Below, one piece after another: positions 45,016 through 57,787 of a stretch of DNA of 64,000 nt; the stretch's first letter is position 1, and every line of letters starts with the position of its first letter. The notes under the pieces were generated by a model. That model was not told the DNA's origin. It saw only the letters and a list, made by a program, of their open reading frames with translations, and did no database searches. Made by a program: the position numbers and the translations under genes. This DNA is from Adiantum capillus-veneris. Lineage: Eukaryota > Streptophyta > Polypodiopsida > Polypodiales > Pteridaceae. The stretch covers positions 108,364,087-108,428,086 of the forward strand of contig CM043966.1 of NCBI GenBank assembly GCA_014529385.2, written 5' to 3'.

Positions 45016-47251
45016 TTAGTAGCCCCCGGGATCAAAAGGGAAACTAATCATTTGCCCAACTGTGAGCATTCCTTCAAAAAATTTGCACCATCCTCCAGGA
45101 TCATAGGGATAATACAAGATCTTCCAATTATTAGAGCATAAACATAAATTAGCCCACAAATCTTCATGAAAACCGCCTGGATCATATGGCATATAAGTCA
45201 ATTTCCCAGGACGATGCATAAATCTGTCACCTCCTGGGTCAAAAGCTAGCTCAAAATCCCCTACATCATAGGGTAATATCAGATTCCATATAGCATCAGG
45301 TAACACCAGACACTGCCATATCCCCTGTGCAACTGGCTCATCCAATTGTCGATCATCAATCACAGGTAAAAGTATTGGTAGTGCACCTTCACCCTCACTA
45401 GTATTGGAATTCTGATCATGCATATCTGAATACATCAAGTCTCTCGTAAAATCCTCTTCATTAAGCTCAAAAGATGCATCTGAAATCAATTCTCTATCTC
45501 GTAGAGGCTCAAAATCAAGTAGTGCATCATCTAACAACAGCATCAGATCATCATCAACTGCATCTGAACAAACTAGCTCATGCATGAATCTAGATTGATT
45601 GGTATCCTTAGCATCTGTGTTTGAGAACCCTTCCAAAGCTTCGTCTAGTAAGCACATAAGGTCTAGGTCCACTACTTCAGAACGTTCCTCCATCTTGCAC
45701 ATCTCAGGTTGCTGTAAACTAAGATTTCCACGTGACATGTATACTAAATGCAGTTGCTGTAAACTGCTCTTCAAGTCTTTCACCCTCAGCCAGATATCTT
45801 TGCACTTCTATAGCACAAAGTTCAGCATGCACATTGAAAATTTCATCTACTGCCCTGTCTATATCATCGGCACAATGAAACCAATCATACTCAACATCAA
45901 GAGATTGCACTTCACTATGCACCCCCTTTGAATCAGCATCATCAATTTTATGATCATTCTGCCATAATGTAAGTCCTATGTCACAAATTCTTGATAGAGA
46001 AGAAGTTTTCTCCTTCTCTAAATCACCATCATCAAATTCAGTATCAGTCTGCCAGATCGGTAGCTCTAGGTCACAGAATCGTGTCAAAGGAGTCTGCACC
46101 CCCTCTAAATCCTCATAATCACGTTCAAGTGCAATTTTCCAATTTTGTAGCTGTGCTTCACAAAAACTTGTCAATGAAGGAGTCTGCACCCCCTTTGAAT
46201 CAACATTTTGCAGATCTTCAAGCACATACTCTTGCTTAGCCAAGTCCTCAAAATCTGGTACATCCAAATTTGGTAAATCTGGTATATCAAAATCCATGGT
46301 CTTGCTTCTCTCAATAGCAATACTGCTTTGACCCATAACATCTCTATCATTAATAAACTCTTTGGCAAAACATGTACCAGTATTTTCAATCACCTCTATG
46401 GTAGAATCTGTACCAGAAATTTTTTGCTCTAATTTTGGTTCAGCAGCAAAAATATCAGTTGTAACCGAATCTTCCTGCATGTCTACTTGAATATGGATGC
46501 ACTCATTTACTTGCAAAATTTCTTCATGAGCTTTAGCCAATTCGCTATTTTGATCCCCTGATTTCTTTTCTTCATGTACTACACGCATAGGCTCTTTGCA
46601 AAATTCATTATGTGTATCCTGAAGCTGTAAAGCCTCACCCTCAAAGACTTCCAGTTCATGCAAAACATCTGCAAAACCCAACTTTGCATACACAGCTTCA
46701 CCTATGTCTTCATCATTAGCCTGTAAGAAGGTAGCATCCTGCACAATAAACTCATCAATCACAGCTTCTAACTTTAATCGTACTTGTCCTCGAATATCTA
46801 CGTAGTCTGGTAGACTTGAACTCTGTTCTTGATAGATTTCATAATCCTCATAACGTGCTTGCACAATAGCCTCTTTGAAATACTCCCAGTCGTCGTTGCA
46901 AGCTGTGGTAACCTCTTGAATCTGCTCCTTCATATCTGAACTCACTAACTGCTCAAAAGATTTGATCATCAATTCTTCTGGTATCCCTCTTACCTTGGTC
47001 TCTAGCTCATAGCACTCTAGGTAGCCCTCTGGATCGTATCCATCAAAGAGTCATCTCTCATCGTATACTGCATCTAAAGATGCATCCAAAGCTTCATCCA
47101 TCTGATTTTTCTTCTTTACGGTCTCTATTTCAAGCAGAGATCCTTGAACCAATTGAAGCATCTTTGCAAAATCTGGAACTGTTGACTTATCATCAAAACC
47201 GTTCACACTTAATTCTGCAATCATCTTCATCATCTACTCTAAATTCTCCAT
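45016..47251 (-). pseudogene. Acidic polyprotein of copy B (broken)
   Basis: ATG 47251-47249 has the same context as copy A (gtaaagATGG) and is followed by TAG 47234-47236 and TGA 47051-47053 in one frame, which otherwise runs to 45719. A frame change in 45719-45783 leads to the last 255 residues, ending at 45016. About 740 residues if intact. Blocks: GYDPEGYLECY (47041-47009), identical to copy A; LEAVID...QDA...YAKLG (46771-46676); repeated tryptophan-containing units TSFCEAQLQNW, TRFCDLELPIW and SRICDIGLTLW, each after an acidic D-x-E stretch; IEVQRYL; DLMCLLDEAL and DLMLLLDDAL; and a C-terminal run of AFDPGG, PYDPGG, PYDPGG and PFDPGGY ending at the stop codon. Strongly acidic; no known fold. 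Confidence 0.72.
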
Positions 47252-47276
47252 CTTTACCTCCCACCCCGGCTCGTTT

Positions 47277-47292
47277 CACGTTGGGTTCACCA
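47277..47292 (-). other. Copy B primer binding site, tRNA-Trp-like
   Basis: Minus strand TGGTGAACCCAACGTG, four bases from the LTR, one mismatch to the expected complement of plant tRNA-Trp. Confidence 0.65.
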
Positions 47293-47296
47293 AAGA

Positions 47297-48047
47297 TGTC
47301 GGGGGATATGTGTTCGCTACATGAGTCGGGCAGGCACCGGGCCTCTGGCTGTGGGAGGTGTGAAAGAGAGAGAACAAGAACAACAGATGTAACTGAATCT
47401 GGGAATCACCGTAATCATCAATTAATTGAATACAACCTAATTCTTACCCAAGGCGGGCTGTTAACAGCACCGTCACTTGGATCATCTGCTAAATAGGAGT
47501 TTAAGCTCCCGCTTTACAGAATTAACCGGGCCGTTAATGACACCGGGCTTAACAGATTGATTAATAAACCTTCAAACTGATGACGGTGATGGAAACTTTT
47601 GCCTGTCACTTTATCTGCTTCAACTACATTCAAGATTCTGCAAACATCATTTAAGTTCACTATGTCGATCATCGTGCTTCAATTATTGCCGACTGTCATG
47701 TAGCTTCTGCTCTGTGTGCTTTGCATTGGCTTAATTTTTGCTCACAAATTTTGTCGTCTCCTCTAATCAACTTACTTTGATTGTCGTCAGGCTTTGTATG
47801 CCCTTGGTAATTTCTCTTTTCCAGTTCGACCTTCTTCTTCTTGCTTTGATTGGAGATCGAGAGAGAGAAAACATGCCTTGATTACCTCCTCGCCTCACCT
47901 TGCTTGAGCCGGAGATCGAGAGAGAGAAAGCATGCCTTGATTCCTTGGCTTGGAGATTCCTTCTTGGCTCCTTGAAGCTTCAAATTGCCTTTATCTTCTC
48001 CTCGTTATGCCTCTTTGCTTTGGTAGCCCTTATTCTTCGTTCTAGCT

Positions 48048-48094
<47 letters not shown>

Positions 48095-49519
48095 AAGAGT
48101 CTCTCCTTTGCTTTGTTCAAGCTCGATAAGCTCTCCTTGAGCTCCCTCGCCTTCGCTTGCTTCTCAACCCCTCGTTATGTTCCTCCCCATCTCATGCAAA
48201 AGAGGCAACTCCTTCCACTAATAATACCGTGCCCCAATAGCGCCGCCGCTACTGATGTGGCACAAGAATCATGTCTATGGCGTGGCAAGCCGAGATTTTG
48301 ACCGGCACGAAATCGCGCGGGAGAAGCTCCTAAATTCTGCGCCATGGCATGCTGATTCTTTCTCGTCACAGGGCCGTGCCTGTCTGAGTAGTCCCCTGGC
48401 CATCGCGAGCAAATTCCCCCCTTCAGCGCTGCTCGTCCTTGGCTTATTCGCCATGCCTTGCTTGGCTTCACACCCTTTTCAATTAGGGTGGCCCCCTTAA
48501 AATGGGCGGCCTATGATTGGCACCCCTAATGGGTGAGCAACCCTTAAAGGGTACCCCATTGCCTTAGGCTTGGTTAGGGCACCACATTTGGCACACATAT
48601 CGACTAAACAATGCCAAGCATTCCAAGTGGCCGCTAAGCATACCCTACAATCAATATTCCCTATGAGCTGACATTTCGGATGATTGTACTTCGTAAGTAA
48701 CGGCACACATAACCACATCTGGCATGCATATGATGCTTCCGTAAAGGCACCAGTCTGATACAATATCGGGCAAGGCATTGGTAAGCATAACATCTTTCCC
48801 TAGCAGCCTCCGTTGAGCAACCTCATCATGAAATCTGCTGCCCGTATCAAGAGACGACCTTAAAAGAGATTCCACTCAAGCATTTATTGTGCTCTCTGAA
48901 GTGCATCACATCTGGCATACATCTCAACCAAAGCACTCTTACCTAGAGCACTTATTCTACTGCATCTAAAAACCCTGGCTGCTGCTCAAAAACGCCCGCC
49001 CAGCTGAGACACCAACTGAGCGGACCGGACCAGTACGAAACCGGCCCCCGATGAATCTTTAACGGCCAACATCTTGGCGACCGGGACTCCGATCACTAAT
49101 TTGAAAAGATCGACGCGCTCCACAAAGGGAGCACTTCAGGCCCGTGCATTCATTTCATCTTTGTCACCTCACCTGCAATTGCCCAATCCGGTACAGATCT
49201 GCAATCGACTTAAACTTCAAAGTGCCATAACTTCTTCACCGTGGCTCCAATCGACGAGCCGTAAAGACAGTCCGGTAGAGCACTTCAAACACTGCAGTTC
49301 TAGGTCGTAATATCCCATCCGTGCCCACTTCAAGCATAGCATTTTTTAGCATCATTAAGGCATATTTTGGCCCTTTCAACCGCATTTGACATACATTCAA
49401 CATTAAACTTGGCATGTTACCAGGCCCTAATCACTGTTGATTAATCATGTAAGCTTCAAACAATTTTGATGTGCATTTTTCTGGCATCTTTCTTAGCATG
49501 GGAGCGGAGCTGCACGACA
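47297..49519 (-). repeat. Copy B 5' LTR
   Basis: About 2,223 bp, partner of 42217-44429. (GA)n with one C interruption at about 48048-48095. Confidence 0.9.
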
Positions 49520-50164
49520 TCGCCTCTGCCCATGGCCTTAGTTGGTCAGCCACCCGATGTGTGTAAATACACATTCCTTATTCTTGATATATCCCCCCCC
49601 CCACACACACACAAAAGATAAAAAGGATCTCTTCTTCTTCATCTTGAGGAGAATCTCCACCCACACAACACGGTATTTTGTATCCCCTTTCCCACACCGT
49701 ACCGTGTACACACGAATATGTGCACTCCATGCACTTTCACAAATTAAACGTTTAAAACTCATGAGAAATAGCAAAATCTTGAAATACTTAAACTGTATCA
49801 CCTATTGAGTGATAGTTGTTGCAAAATCTAGAAGCAAATGCTTGTGTGAGAATGAAATTTAATGTGATTTGATAGTCCTTACTTCAATCCAGCTCATAGC
49901 CATGGAGTTGGAGATACTATGAGCAATCATATATACCATGTAAGCCCCTTGGCTTGGTGCATATCAACACCCACTGAATGAGCATTTACATATAGTTGCA
50001 AAGCCACCCAAGTTTGTATGCTAGCTACTAACAGAAACTAGGGCAGTCTTCATGATAAACAATAATCATATATTCCATGAATTAATAAAAGATACTAAGT
50101 ATAACCAACCCTAAACTCAATAAAATGTGAAAACGAGGACACAAAGATATACACAAAAAATAAT

Positions 50165-50227
<63 letters not shown>

Positions 50228-51189
50228 TAGATAGATAGATAGACAAAATTGACATGAGCAACGGGTGCAATCTCCCCCGTGCAAGAGTGAGTTTGTTTCT
50301 CTTGCACGATTTTTATTTATAGGTAGAGACAATGCTAAATAATGATTACATCAATTCACACTTGGACATAAGGTTAGTCACTAATCATAAAGAGCTCACT
50401 CTAATAAGAAATTTTCTACATCTCAACTTATGAATAAATGATAAAACACTAGGGGTTTCCACGGAGTCCGATGGTGACAACTTTATTCCATCAACTGATT
50501 TTGCATTATTGTCTTGCACATACCAATTCATCGATCTGCTAATACAACACCCGATAAGTGATCATATTTCCACAATTTAACTTAGTATTGTAATTCTCAT
50601 AAAAATATACCAAATAATCCATAAAAAATTTATCAAAATACTAATTCAATTACATACCCTGGGACTAAAACACAATTGTCCTCAATTGTTACCAAAACCA
50701 AACTAGCATTAGTGGTGGCTAGCCATTGGTAGAATGGTCTAGTAAAAGAAGTGGTGTAGCCTAAACCGATAGATCTACACCAATGAACTTGATACCTAAA
50801 TTGGAAAATATATTCTAATGCTGCCCAACTCAATGAATTTGTATTTAAACTTGTGTTGCCTAAATTGGTGAATCTACACTAGTGTTTCTTAAACCAACGA
50901 ATCTGCACTTAAGAGAGAGGCATTGCCTAAATCAATAACACTATGTCTCTAGGTGTGTGGAATGCAAGTATCAAGTGATGGTAGTGCCGACATAGCAAAG
51001 CTTCAGAGATCCATTGACACTCTTCCAAGGAATGACTTGTATATTTTATTAAATATCATTTGTATTATTTTCCTTTGGGGGTAGTGGTGAGATAATGGTC
51101 TAAAATTATTTTGGGGGTTAAAATTTCTTTGTCATCCTTGATTAAGGGGGGGTTAGTTGTGAAGGGCTATCAGATATAGGTCCCTTATT
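49520..51189. other. Gene-free stretch with TA/GATA microsatellite
   Basis: AT-rich. It contains (TA)n at 50168-50224 followed by (GATA)n to 50244, and repeated phrases such as cctaaa(c/t)(c/t)gatagatctacac / aattggtgaatctacac near 50757-50930. No coding signal. Confidence 0.5.
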
Positions 51190-54100
51190 TGGTCTCAATA
51201 AATTGACATGGAAGGAGTTGTGTATTTTTTAGTGTGAGGGAATGCCCAAGAGAAACGCATTGTCACTGATCTTTTCAAGGATTTTGAATGGGCCATAAAA
51301 TCTAGGGGCTAATTTTACTGTGGAATGTTTTTCTACATTTTTCAAGTGTCGTTTTTCTATTCTAAGCTACACGTGATCATTTTCTTTAAAAGGCGCAAGT
51401 CTTTTTTTCTTGTTAGCTTGTGCTGTGTATCTTTGTTGTGCTCTTTTAATCTAGTTGGTGGCTTCTTGTAAAATGTTTGTGTGGTCTCTTGCTAAAGTAT
51501 CTAGTGTTGGGATGTCGGTGCTAATAGTAGATATAGGGATAGGGAGTTTCTTACCATAGACAATTTCAAAGGGTGATCACTTTGTGACTAAGTGGGGTGT
51601 GTTAGTGTATGCAAAATTGAAGCATAGAGAGATGTTGGTCCCAATTTGCGGTATTCTCACTCGTGTATGATCTAAGAAGGTTCATGATGGTGTTGTTTGC
51701 TGCTTTTGTTTGGCCAGTAATTTCAAGGTGAAAGGAAGATGTGAAGTCCATGGTAGATCCTAGATTTTTGGCTAGTGCAACCCATAAGTGATTGCAAAAG
51801 TGGACATCTCGATCAAAGAGGATGACTTCAGGAAATCCATGGTAAGGAAAGATGACTTTGAGAAAGATTTTTGGAGCCTATGGTGCATATAGGGTCTTTT
51901 TGTAAGGTACAAAATACTCTTTCTTGCTAAAACGTCAACTATAGTTCAAATCATATCATTTTGAGAGGAGGTATTGGCAGGTAAAAATACATAGCATATG
52001 TGCTAGGCATAGAATTGAAGGATTGGACTTCAATTACCAAGATATGACTCAAATAAATATGCTTGATTTGATAAAAAACACAAGAACAAGTAACATATAT
52101 TACATTCACATCAGGTTTCCTACGTAATGTGTCTACTACTATGTTTGCTTTGCCCGATTGGTATTGAATCATTGGATGAGTATTTTGAATAATTCGAGCC
52201 CATTTTATATGATGGTCTGAAATGGTAGATTGAGTCAATAAATTTTTTATTGCTTATTGGTCGGTTTTAATGAGGACTTTAGATTCCATAATGTAATGTT
52301 TTCAAATGTCAAGGGCGTGGACTATTGGGACTAATTCTTGGTTGTATGTGTTGTACTTGGTTTTAGATACCTGAACCACTTGCACTGGTAACAACTATAA
52401 AGAAGGGTTGTGAGAAGTCAAACAATTGAAGGATGGGTGCATGGGTCAAAAGGTATTTTAGAGTATCAAATGATTTTTTTTATTTAGTTGCCCGTTTGAA
52501 TGGTATATTTGGTAAAGCAACGTGGTCATGGGTGAGGCAATGCATAATTTGTTTTTGACAAGTTTATTGTAGAAGCCTGCTAAGGCCATGAATGATGTGA
52601 TATCATGGATTGTTTTTAGGGTTCGCCAAGTTTGAATGGTTTTAATTTTTTTACGGTCAACAGAAACACCTAGTTTAGAGACGATGTGACCTAAATAATC
52701 AATTTCTTTTTGAAAGAAAGTGATTTTCTCAGGGTTTGCAAACAATTGGTTTGAATGAAGCAACTCAAAACAATATGAAGGTGATCCTTGTGTTCTTCTT
52801 TATTGTGATTGAAAACTAAAATATTGTCAAAGGAACCAATGACAAAATTTTGATAATCTAGGAAAATTTTATTTATCATCCTAACAAATGTGGCAAGTGC
52901 ACTTGTGGGATCAAAAGGTAATACGATAAATTCATATTGTACAGACTATGTACAAAAAGCAGTTTTAAAATTTTTTGTTGGAGTGCATGCATATTTGGTG
53001 GTAACCTGACTTTAAGTCAACTTTGCTAAAAACAAATTTAGCACCTCATAATTGATCCAAAAGGACATCTATATGGAGAATGGGATATTTGTTTTTGACA
53101 ATGACCTTGTTTAGTGCTCTATAGTCTATGCACATGTGAAATGTTTTGTTATTCTTTTGGACAAGAAGTACCGAGGCACCAAAGAGAGATGAACTAGGGA
53201 AAATGAGGCCTTTGTCTAAAATTTCAGTTATTTGTTTTTGGATTTCATGCTGGTGTAAAGGACTATGTCTATATGGTGATCTGTGTGGGGGTTGTGATCC
53301 TGTAAATATCTCAATTTTGTAGTCTAATTCTCCTCATGAGGGTGGGAAGTAAGGGGCATAGTTGTCAACAAAAAAATCAGCATACTGTAAAATAAAATCA
53401 TTCTATGTATTTTTAGAAGGTGTTTGATTGTGCTCAACTTTGGTGATGAATATCCTATATGCTTTGTCATCTTTGCGGAGTGCATGTTTTGCTTGTGTGT
53501 GATATGAGAGGGGACATAGTAAGAGATGTTCCAGCAGGAAAGGAATAGGTTGGCCTTTGAAAGTGAAATGCAGTGTGTGTAGAGAGAGAGAGAGAGAGAG
53601 AGATAATCAAATTTGGGGGTTATATTGGTGTCAAAAGGGCATGCCCAAAATACTATCATTGGATTGCAACAATGCAATTAATAAATTACTCTTTTTTGTG
53701 TAATTATCGATAGTAATTTCAAGAGATTTTATCTTATAAGTACCAATGTACCTAGCTCCTTGGAAAGCACATTTTACTTTATAACAGATGATGTGGTGGT
53801 TAAACTTAATTTTCTAACAAATTTCTTAGAAATGAAATTGTGTGGACTACCATCATCATGCAGGATAGAGAATGATGAAGTAAATCATGAATTGAAAACT
53901 GCCTACCTGGTTCTTGGTTTGGTTGTGTGTTTTGTCCAGTTGCCTATGTGGTTGTCCATGTTCTCTAATGCTTCTTTGAGGTTGTGAAGGCGAGTTGTGG
54001 GTTGTCTGGGTCCAGCTTAGCATTGTTGGTGCAATTTTCTTCAACCTCGAGTTCAACTGTGGCTAGATGTTTTTGTGTATAGCATCTTCATACTTACGCT

Positions 54101-54330
54101 TGAGGGCACTAGCTAGGACTTCTTCTACCATGTGGAGGAATAGAAGACCAAAAATGATCAATGTAATGGGAGACATTATCTTCTTGCATCCATGGAAAAT
54201 TGGCCCAGGAACGATGAGCACTGAGACTAAATTGAGAGGCAAAAAGGAATCTTTTACCCGCCGCTTTTGGAATCCTTCCTAGATTGATGGTTGTTCTACT
54301 GATTTGCAAAGTACGCTTCACAATTCGCCA
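51190..54330 (-). pseudogene. Decayed Ty3/Gypsy gag-pol
   Basis: Minus strand, many stops and frame changes, but domains are in order. A Gag-like piece lies at 54321-54109. Protease is near 53880-53640 (DDGSPHNFIS, then a SNDSI-F-G-region). RT spans 53230-52690, with FPSSSLFGASVLLVQKNN and MCIDYRALNKVI, then FDNILVF where the active site would have two Asp (second Asp is Asn here) and HKDHLHIVL. The RT connection and RNase H occupy 52763-52080 (DYLGHIVS, FYNKLV; QYQSGKANIVVDTL). Integrase is at about 51880-51600 (FPEVILFDRDVHF, EITGQTKAANN). Protease-RT-RH-IN order and the sequence style fit the chromovirus side of Gypsy. LTRs not identified. Confidence 0.8.
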
Positions 54331-55276
54331 ACAAAATAATCATCGAATTGAGTTAACAAAGATAGGAAAACTTTACCAATTTTGCAGCCATTGAACTTGA
54401 AAAATGTAAAAGATTTTGACATATCTTTTCATCTTTGTAGGAATATTGAGCATCAAATGCGGCCTTCAAAATTTTAATCATTTGTTCATCTTCAAGGTCT
54501 TCATCACGAGCCCTTTTGCAATTTCTTTTTTCTAGGTGCCGATTCGCTTTGTCTAGCTTCTAATAGAGTAATTACACTTGTTGTTCAAGAGTTGGTGTCG
54601 GGAGGGTGAATCTTTGACCCAATCAAAAGAATTATTAGCATTGGAATCCATTGCAAGGGAGAATGTGGATAATCATGTTCATCTGTTGCAAATCACGGTT
54701 GGAATAGATGGTTTGTGGCAAGTGAACTTGACGATTTGCTTACCATGTCATTGGATGGAGTAGAACAACTTGTAAGTCCACTGCAAGGAGCTATGGAGCT
54801 CTCTATAGTGGATGTCAGATGCTATGTTCTTGATGTAGAAGCGTTGCAATCTTATTGGGCATTGTTGGTGCAAAGGTCAAGAGTCAATTGCCAGTTGATT
54901 ATGGCTTGGGCATAGCAGAGCTCTCATGTGTTAACGAGAGACGATACGAGATTGATTAAGAACATAGCTTTGGCTCATGGAAAGCGAGAGATGTCACTCC
55001 CAAGGGCTCAAATCACAATATGTGCTTACAATAGTGAGTGTGTGTATGTGTGTGTGTGTGGGATCCCTTGAGTGTTCATGGTGTGTGTGTGTGTGTGAGT
55101 GTCTTCCTCTTTAGTAGCTATAGGTAGGAGAAGAAAACAAGAGCCTTCTGTGAAGTCTAGTTGCTCCCAAGAAACGTGGTATGTTAGAGGAAGAAAATGT
55201 ATGGTTAAAAAATTTAGTTTATTAGTAAAAGGTGAGGTAGGGATAGTTGAATTGTGAAAAAAGGGTGGCTAAGAGG

Positions 55277-55339
<63 letters not shown>

Positions 55340-56338
55340 TTATATTTATATTTATATTTATATTTATATTTATATATTTATATATATATATATATATTTG
55401 TGTGGTTGAATAGTAGTGCATCACTGGAGTCTGAAACTAATTGGAAGGCCTCTTTTTTTTTTTTGCTACATGTAGCACAACGTGAGACCGGGGGGGGGGG
55501 GCGTCGGTTGTGTGTGGGTGCCATTGTGCATATAGACAGCCACTAAGGTGTGGTATAATCTACAAGGTTGTGGCAGTACCAATGTTACAGAAAATTGTGG
55601 GGATGGCAGCAATAGTGTGTCAGATGAGTGGGTGTCCCCTAACGCTCAAATCTTGATTTTGAGCTCGCCCTACAATAGGGCCCTTTCTTGCGCTAGTTCT
55701 TTGTGTCTATTCTTTTACTTCAAAGCTTAAAATCTTTGCATCTAAGCACAACAAAAGAAATGTATGCCACATTGATCATCAAGGATATGAGCATGTGAAA
55801 TTGTATGGAGTCCAAACATTGGCTTTGGGTTTAATATCCAAATACTAAGACCGCTCCGAGGCACATTGGAAGAGATAAAAATCACTTCAAGGGGAGAAGA
55901 ATTAACATTATTAGTCGCTCATTTTCATCAATATTTTCTTGCATTGCATTTAGTCTTGCATCAAATAAAAGTGTTAAGAATTTCTATGAGCCTGGACATT
56001 TCAAGGATTGCTATAGGTTTAAAGCACATTGCAGCAACACCAGCTCCAGACTGCAACGCCATAGAAGAGATGGATATGAAGCCAATGGCCCATGACTTGG
56101 CAGTGAAAATGGAAACTTGTAGGAAAAATATGGGTGAGACCTAGCCTGGATTCATCTTGGTGGATAGTTCGGTATGTGGTGGACAGCTGGTCCTAGGAGA
56201 CTCATGTTCAAGGGGAGGTGTCTTTAGCCTTTGTGGCACCATAGCTCAAAGAATCATTACAACATGTGTGGTCTCGTCTTTGTGCTGGTTGAGTTATTTG
56301 TAGGTGCACTTGTCTAGCCCAAACTCCAAGGGGAGGTT
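54331..56338. other. Repeat-rich stretch, no clear gene
   Basis: Contains (GT)n near 55044-55100, (TA)n 55281-55326 grading into a (TTTATA)n array to about 55380, and G12 (55490-55501). The frame 55866-56144 (+) has no recognised motif. The last 200 bases, with three ca(a/c)ggggaggt-type purine tracts ending at 56338, look like the 3' internal end of a Copia element belonging to the next LTR. Confidence 0.5.
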
Positions 56339-56935
<597 letters not shown>

Positions 56936-56936
56936 T

Positions 56937-57674
56937 GTGCTAATGGAGAAGCTGACATCGGCTAATGAGGACCAAGAGAAGAAGATTCAAGATCTAAACA
57001 CGAAAATGTTGGATACAAATGCACATGCTCAATGGCTACAAATGCCGCTGGATGTCACAAACATCCATGTAGCTCAGGCTGCAACTAGATTGAAGGACCA
57101 AAAATTGCTTCTAGATAAGCTAAAAGCTCCTCAAGAAATCCAAAGGGATCCAACAATTTTCCCAATGGCAAGAGGGAAAAGCTAGGGAAGGCATCAACTA
57201 ATTCTCATGAAACATACTACTAGGCTAAACTACCCTAGGCTCTCTACACCAAAAGGGAAAGCCACTAAAGACTACATGCTAAGGACCTTAATAGATGCTA
57301 CTAAAGTCTTCAAGAGGATATCATATCTAGCTTGCATAATGTTAATCAAGATATCAAAGATGATTCTCACTTGCATGCAAACATTCCATCAAGCAAAGCA
57401 CGTAGATGCCCCATGGATGTCTTACCTTGAGGGCAATCAAGGACTCTGCTGTGACCTGCCAAATCAACCTCGGGATAAATTGCTTTATTTAATTTATGCA
57501 CAAGTCATGTTTTTATCATCATATTATATGAAAACATTTGAAGAAACCTTCTATATAAGAAATTTTAATTTCAAGACAAAAATCTTTGGCCCTATTATAG
57601 AAAACATCGAGGCTAGATTTGTCGACTACTTGGCCATAACCTCCAAATTCTCATTGAAGGAGACAAAAAGCTAA
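56937..57674 (+). pseudogene. Possible internal ORF remains, unknown
   Basis: Two open frames (56937-57185, coiled-coil-like: TSANEDQEKKIQDLNTKML; and 57207-57674) lie between the LTR above and the PPT at 57775. They could be the 3' coding end of another retroelement. No domain is recognised, and coding status is doubtful. Confidence 0.3.
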
Positions 57675-57774
57675 GAATAAAGTACTATGAATCTCTTGAA
57701 GCCCTCCAAAAGCAACACAAAGCCTGTAAGACACTATCTCAGATTATGCTAGTTGTGTCACGGACAACCCATAT

Positions 57775-57787
57775 TAGAAGGGGGGAA
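57775..57787 (+). other. Polypurine tract
   Basis: AGAAGGGGGGAA followed by TGTTAGCAGC, a PPT-LTR junction of the same type as 15784-15797. Confidence 0.65.

Larger units (their letters stand above)
42217..49519 (-). mobile_element. Non-autonomous LTR element encoding an acidic DPGG protein (copy B)
   Basis: 7.3 kb, minus orientation. LTRs of about 2.2 kb (42217-44429 and 47297-49519); on the plus strand they begin TGTCGGGGGATATG and end CA. The primer site (47277-47292), a 40-base leader and PPT (44430-44441) match copy A at 21939-27443. The 2.87-kb interior carries the related acidic protein and nothing resembling Gag or Pol. The flanking bases (tacgc left, tcgcc right) do not form a clean target duplication, so the insertion is either old or rearranged. 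Confidence 0.85.

Noticed and set aside
42212-49524. Target duplication for copy B
   Set aside because: Flanks tacgc and tcgcc do not match; only cgc is shared.
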